Source: PALSA-505 sp036501145 (lineage in GTDB: Bacteria > Actinomycetota > Actinomycetes > Streptosporangiales > Streptosporangiaceae). Taken from it: 64,000 nt of DNA. Each line of letters begins with the position of its first letter. Position 1 is the first letter of the stretch. Positions 61,653 through 64,000 of this stretch are shown here, piece after piece. The notes beneath the pieces are model-generated. The model was not told the DNA's origin and searched no databases. It was given only the letters and a program-made list of their open reading frames with translations. Made by a program: the position numbers and the translations under genes. Location of the stretch: the NCBI GenBank assembly GCA_036501145.1, contig DASYAV010000155.1:1-64000 (forward strand). The letters are read 5' to 3'.

Positions 61653-62480
61653 TCAGCGGGTCTCGGTGATCTCCGGGCCGCGCTCGAACGGGTTCGGGTA
61701 CTCCGCGCCCTGCGCCGCCTCGGCCTCGGCCATCTGCTCGGCCATCGCCTGCCGCATCTCCGGCGGAAGCTGGATCTCCAGCAGGCCGCGTGGCGGAACC
61801 GGATGGTCGCCGCGCACCACCACGATGCCGGCCAGCACGTCCTCCAGCGGCTTGGCCAGTTCGGGGCTGGCGGCCGCCGGGCCGCTGATCTTCGCCGACA
61901 GCATCCACCGGGGGCCGTCGACGCCGATGAAGCGGGCGGGCTGCGGGCCGGTCAGCCCGCTGCCCGGCTCGGGCTGCTCCTGGGCGTGTATCTCGGTGCC
62001 GAACGGGCCCTCGGTCTCCCAGGACTGGCCGCCCGCCCCGGCGATCGCATCCACGATGCCGCCCCGCTCTTCGTCCCACAGCCCGCCGCTCTTCGGCGCG
62101 GCGAGCGCCCGCACCTGGAGCCTGCCGTGCGCGCTGGTCACGCCGACCGCGACGATCTGGCTCTGGTCGTCGGTGAGCTCCAGCTGAATCTGCTGGTCAG
62201 GGTGCACCGGGACGTGCAGGCTGCCCAGGTCGACCCGCTGCTGCTCGGGATAGCCGACGTCGGCGTCGGCGTCCCATGGCCCGCCGGCGGCCTCGCCGCC
62301 CGCCGCAGGCTGCTGACCGGGCTGACCGGGCTGACCGTCGTCTTCCCAGTCCTCCGCGGGCCAGTCTTCCGCGGCCAGGTCGCCGGGCTCCTGGACCCGC
62401 CGCGCGTGCCTGCCCCCGGCCGCTCTCGCTTGGCCGGGCGCTGGCTGGCCCTCGTCCCCGTCACGCCGTCGCCGGAACAC
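61653..62480 (-). CDS. DUF3710 protein
   Basis: 275 residues from a GTG at 62480. An Arg/Gly/Glu-rich, probably disordered N-terminus (1-75) precedes the DUF3710 body: RVDLGSLHVPVHPDQQIQLE, VRALAAPKSGGLWDE, RFIGVDGPRWMLSAKISGP and PRGLLEIQLPPEM. Function of the family is unknown. It sits in the conserved dut-DUF3710-OB-fold order of actinomycetes (Rv2696c type). 140 nt separate it from dut. Confidence 0.88.
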   Translation of the reverse strand: MFRRRRDGDEGQPAPGQARAAGGRHARRVQEPGDLAAEDWPAEDWEDDGQPGQPGQQPAAGGEAAGGPWDADADVGYPEQQRVDLGSLHVPVHPDQQIQLELTDDQSQIVAVGVTSAHGRLQVRALAAPKSGGLWDEERGGIVDAIAGAGGQSWETEGPFGTEIHAQEQPEPGSGLTGPQPARFIGVDGPRWMLSAKISGPAAASPELAKPLEDVLAGIVVVRGDHPVPPRGLLEIQLPPEMRQAMAEQMAEAEAAQGAEYPNPFERGPEITETR

Positions 62481-62620
62481 GTCCCGCGCTCCCCACTCTC
62501 GCTGCTGTCACTGTGTGCCTGCTGTGCTCGATCGCTGCTGTTCGTCCGCTGCTGTTCGTCCGCTGGTGCTTGTTACCTGGGCGCCCGGGTACCTGGCTGC
62601 TGGCTGCCGTCTGCTGCCTG
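62481..62620. repeat. Intergenic repeat region between dut and DUF3710
   Basis: Two tandem 14-bp units (62533-62546, 62547-62560; CGCTGCTGTTCGTC) lie in a CTG-rich 140-bp gap. I see no gene in it. The repeats could form hairpins in the minus-strand transcript. Confidence 0.6.
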
Positions 62621-63136
62621 TCACCCGGTGGGCTGTCCCGCTGCTGCGCCGGCCCCGGCGTGGCCGCCGGTCGAGCCGAACCCGCCCGCCCCGCGCGCCG
62701 ATCCGGGCAGCGCGTCGACCTCGTGGAAGACGGCGCGCTCCACCTGCTGGATGACCAGTTGCGCGATGCGGTCACCGCGCAGGAAGCGGACCGTCTGGGA
62801 GGTGTCGGTGTTGAGCATCGTGACCTTGATCTCGCCCCGGTATCCGGCATCCACGGTTCCGGGCGCGTTCACCAGCGTAACCCCATATTTGGCCGCCAGG
62901 CCCGAGCGCGGGTGCACGAAGGCGGCGTAGCCGGCCGGCAGCGCGATCGCCATGCCGGTGGGCACCACCGCGCGCTGGCCCGGGGCCAGCTCGACGTCGG
63001 CGGCCGCGACAAGGTCGGCCCCGGCGTCCCCCGGGTGGGCATACCCGGGCAGCGGCAGACCCGGATCCAGGCGCGTTATGAGCACATCTGGCCCGGCATC
63101 GCCCTGGCCCGCGGCCCCAGTCTTCATCGCGGTCAC
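62621..63136 (-). CDS. dut: dUTP diphosphatase (dUTPase)
   Basis: 171 residues. GTG 63136 is chosen (an AAGGT lies 6-7 nt upstream); an ATG at 63127 is possible. All five motifs are present: HPGDAGADL, HPRSGLA, GTVDAGYRGEIKV, RGDRIAQLV and the C-terminal RGAGGFGSTG. It hydrolyses dUTP to dUMP and pyrophosphate, keeping uracil out of DNA. A short Gly/Ala tail follows motif V. The AI-2E-type gene ends 10 nt upstream of its start. Confidence 0.95.
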   Translation of the reverse strand: MTAMKTGAAGQGDAGPDVLITRLDPGLPLPGYAHPGDAGADLVAAADVELAPGQRAVVPTGMAIALPAGYAAFVHPRSGLAAKYGVTLVNAPGTVDAGYRGEIKVTMLNTDTSQTVRFLRGDRIAQLVIQQVERAVFHEVDALPGSARGAGGFGSTGGHAGAGAAAGQPTG

Positions 63137-63145
63137 CCGCAGACC

Positions 63146-64000
63146 TTACATCGGTACGTGCTCGTCACCGAGCGGTTCGCGGCCCGCCGCGTCGTCCGCG
63201 CCGTCCACGTCGTCCGGGCCATCCGGACCGGCCGGGCCGGCCGCCCCGGTGCCGTCCGGCTCGGCGGCTCCTGCGGCGTCCGGCGCCCGGCGCAGCTCCG
63301 GCCAGGCACGGGCGGCCGCTGCCGCGGTGGGCACCGCGACCACGGCACCGGGCACCCCGGCCAGCACACCGCCCACGGCCAGCACCAGGATGACGGCCAG
63401 CGGATGCAGCCGGATGATCCGCCCGACTATCTGCGGCTGCAGCAGGTGGCCGTCGAGCTGGTCCTCGACCAGGAACACCACGAGCAGGATCACCGCCGCG
63501 ACCACGCCCTTGGTGCCCAGTGTGATCAGGATGGACAGCACCCCGGCGAACAGAATGCCGATCAGCGGCACGAACGCCGCCAGGAACACCACGGCGGCCA
63601 GCGGGATCACCAGCGGGACGCCGAGTATCCACAGCGTGAGCCCGATGATCACGGAGTGGGTCGCGGCGATCAGCACGGTGCCCCTGACGTAGTGCACGAG
63701 GACCTGCCAGGCGGCGTTTCCCGCCCGGTTCACCCGGTCGCCGGTGTCCGCGGACATGAAGCCGGTCAGCCAGTGCCAGATCCGGTCGCCGTCCTTGATC
63801 AGGAAAAAGCTGACGAACAGGGTCAGGATCGTCCCGGCGGCGATCTCGGTGATGTATTTGCCGCCGGTCAGCACGGTCCCGGCGACCAGTGACTTGTGCG
63901 ACGCGATCTCGTTCTCCGCGCTCTGCAGCAGCTGCTGCAGCCGGGCCTGCTTGATGTGGAACGGCGGCCCGGCCAGCCAGCTCTGCAGTTTGTGGCCGGT
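63146..64000 (-). CDS. AI-2E-family transporter, 5' end beyond the window
   Basis: The frame stays open to base 64000, so the N-terminus lies outside; 284 residues are visible. Hydrophobic segments include LFVSFFLIKDG, the family's typical motif, and LIGILFAGVLSILITL with FVPLIGI-type core and EDQLDGHLLQPQIVGR, which are hallmark segments. The last 50 residues are Asp/Gly/Pro-rich. The family (PerM/UPF0118) exports small solutes; some members relate to AI-2 export. Upstream of dut and probably co-transcribed with it. Confidence 0.85.
   Translation of the reverse strand, partial: TGHKLQSWLAGPPFHIKQARLQQLLQSAENEIASHKSLVAGTVLTGGKYITEIAAGTILTLFVSFFLIKDGDRIWHWLTGFMSADTGDRVNRAGNAAWQVLVHYVRGTVLIAATHSVIIGLTLWILGVPLVIPLAAVVFLAAFVPLIGILFAGVLSILITLGTKGVVAAVILLVVFLVEDQLDGHLLQPQIVGRIIRLHPLAVILVLAVGGVLAGVPGAVVAVPTAAAAARAWPELRRAPDAAGAAEPDGTGAAGPAGPDGPDDVDGADDAAGREPLGDEHVPM

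Noticed and set aside
62533..62560. CRISPR-like repeat
   Set aside because: Only two directly adjacent 14-bp copies without spacers.

Overview
The window is about 71% G+C, with strongly G/C-biased third codon positions and dense, translationally coupled operons. It also has F420-dependent oxidoreductases, a high-affinity-type actinobacterial [NiFe]-hydrogenase locus and a dut/DUF3710/OB-fold/ceoBC block. Together these indicate an actinomycete chromosome, probably a soil member of the Streptosporangiales/Streptomyces-like radiation; the genus cannot be fixed from sequence alone. I see no rRNA, tRNA, CRISPR array, transposase or integrase.

Layout. (1) 1-5153 (+): tail of a group 1h [NiFe]-hydrogenase operon, with the large-subunit C-terminus, a NifU/Rieske-like partner and five small or uncharacterised accessory proteins in overlapping order. 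(2) 5171-20893: nucleoside salvage. A minus-strand set (cdd-deoA-add-deoC, then a full and an internally deleted aldehyde dehydrogenase) faces a plus-strand BMP-type nucleoside ABC transporter, a purine nucleoside phosphorylase and a phosphosugar mutase. Together they import nucleosides, cleave them and feed deoxyribose-5-P to acetaldehyde, acetyl units and triose-P.

(3) 20974-46360: a carbohydrate/sulfonate island, the most interesting part. A minus-strand operon carries a CUT1 sugar ABC transporter, an SDR dehydrogenase, a D-galactonate-dehydratase homologue and then a module read as suyA-suyB-slcC-comC (sulfolactate racemisation and desulfonation). Around it lie three large secreted glycoside hydrolases (GH39-like, GH3, GH2) that share one C-terminal module, an MFS permease, a DapA-type 2-keto-3-deoxy acid aldolase coupled to an SMP-30 lactonase, and one FadR-family regulator. 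Six near-identical operator-like sites (core TGGTnnGACC) sit upstream of the regulator itself, the three hydrolases, the ABC operon and suyA, which implies a single local regulon. The GH3 site may also serve the divergent MFS gene.

(4) 46346-64000: mostly housekeeping. Genes are a DMT exporter, a CynX-type MFS, aconitase A, 4-hydroxyphenylpyruvate dioxygenase, a GH65 disaccharide phosphorylase with a beta-phosphoglucomutase, two F420-type oxidoreductases, a TrmA-like methyltransferase, ceoB-ceoC potassium-channel regulators, a frameshifted OB-fold gene, DUF3710, dut and a partial AI-2E permease. Many genes carry in-frame minisatellites (15, 18, 30 or 36 bp), a recurring oddity of this genome.
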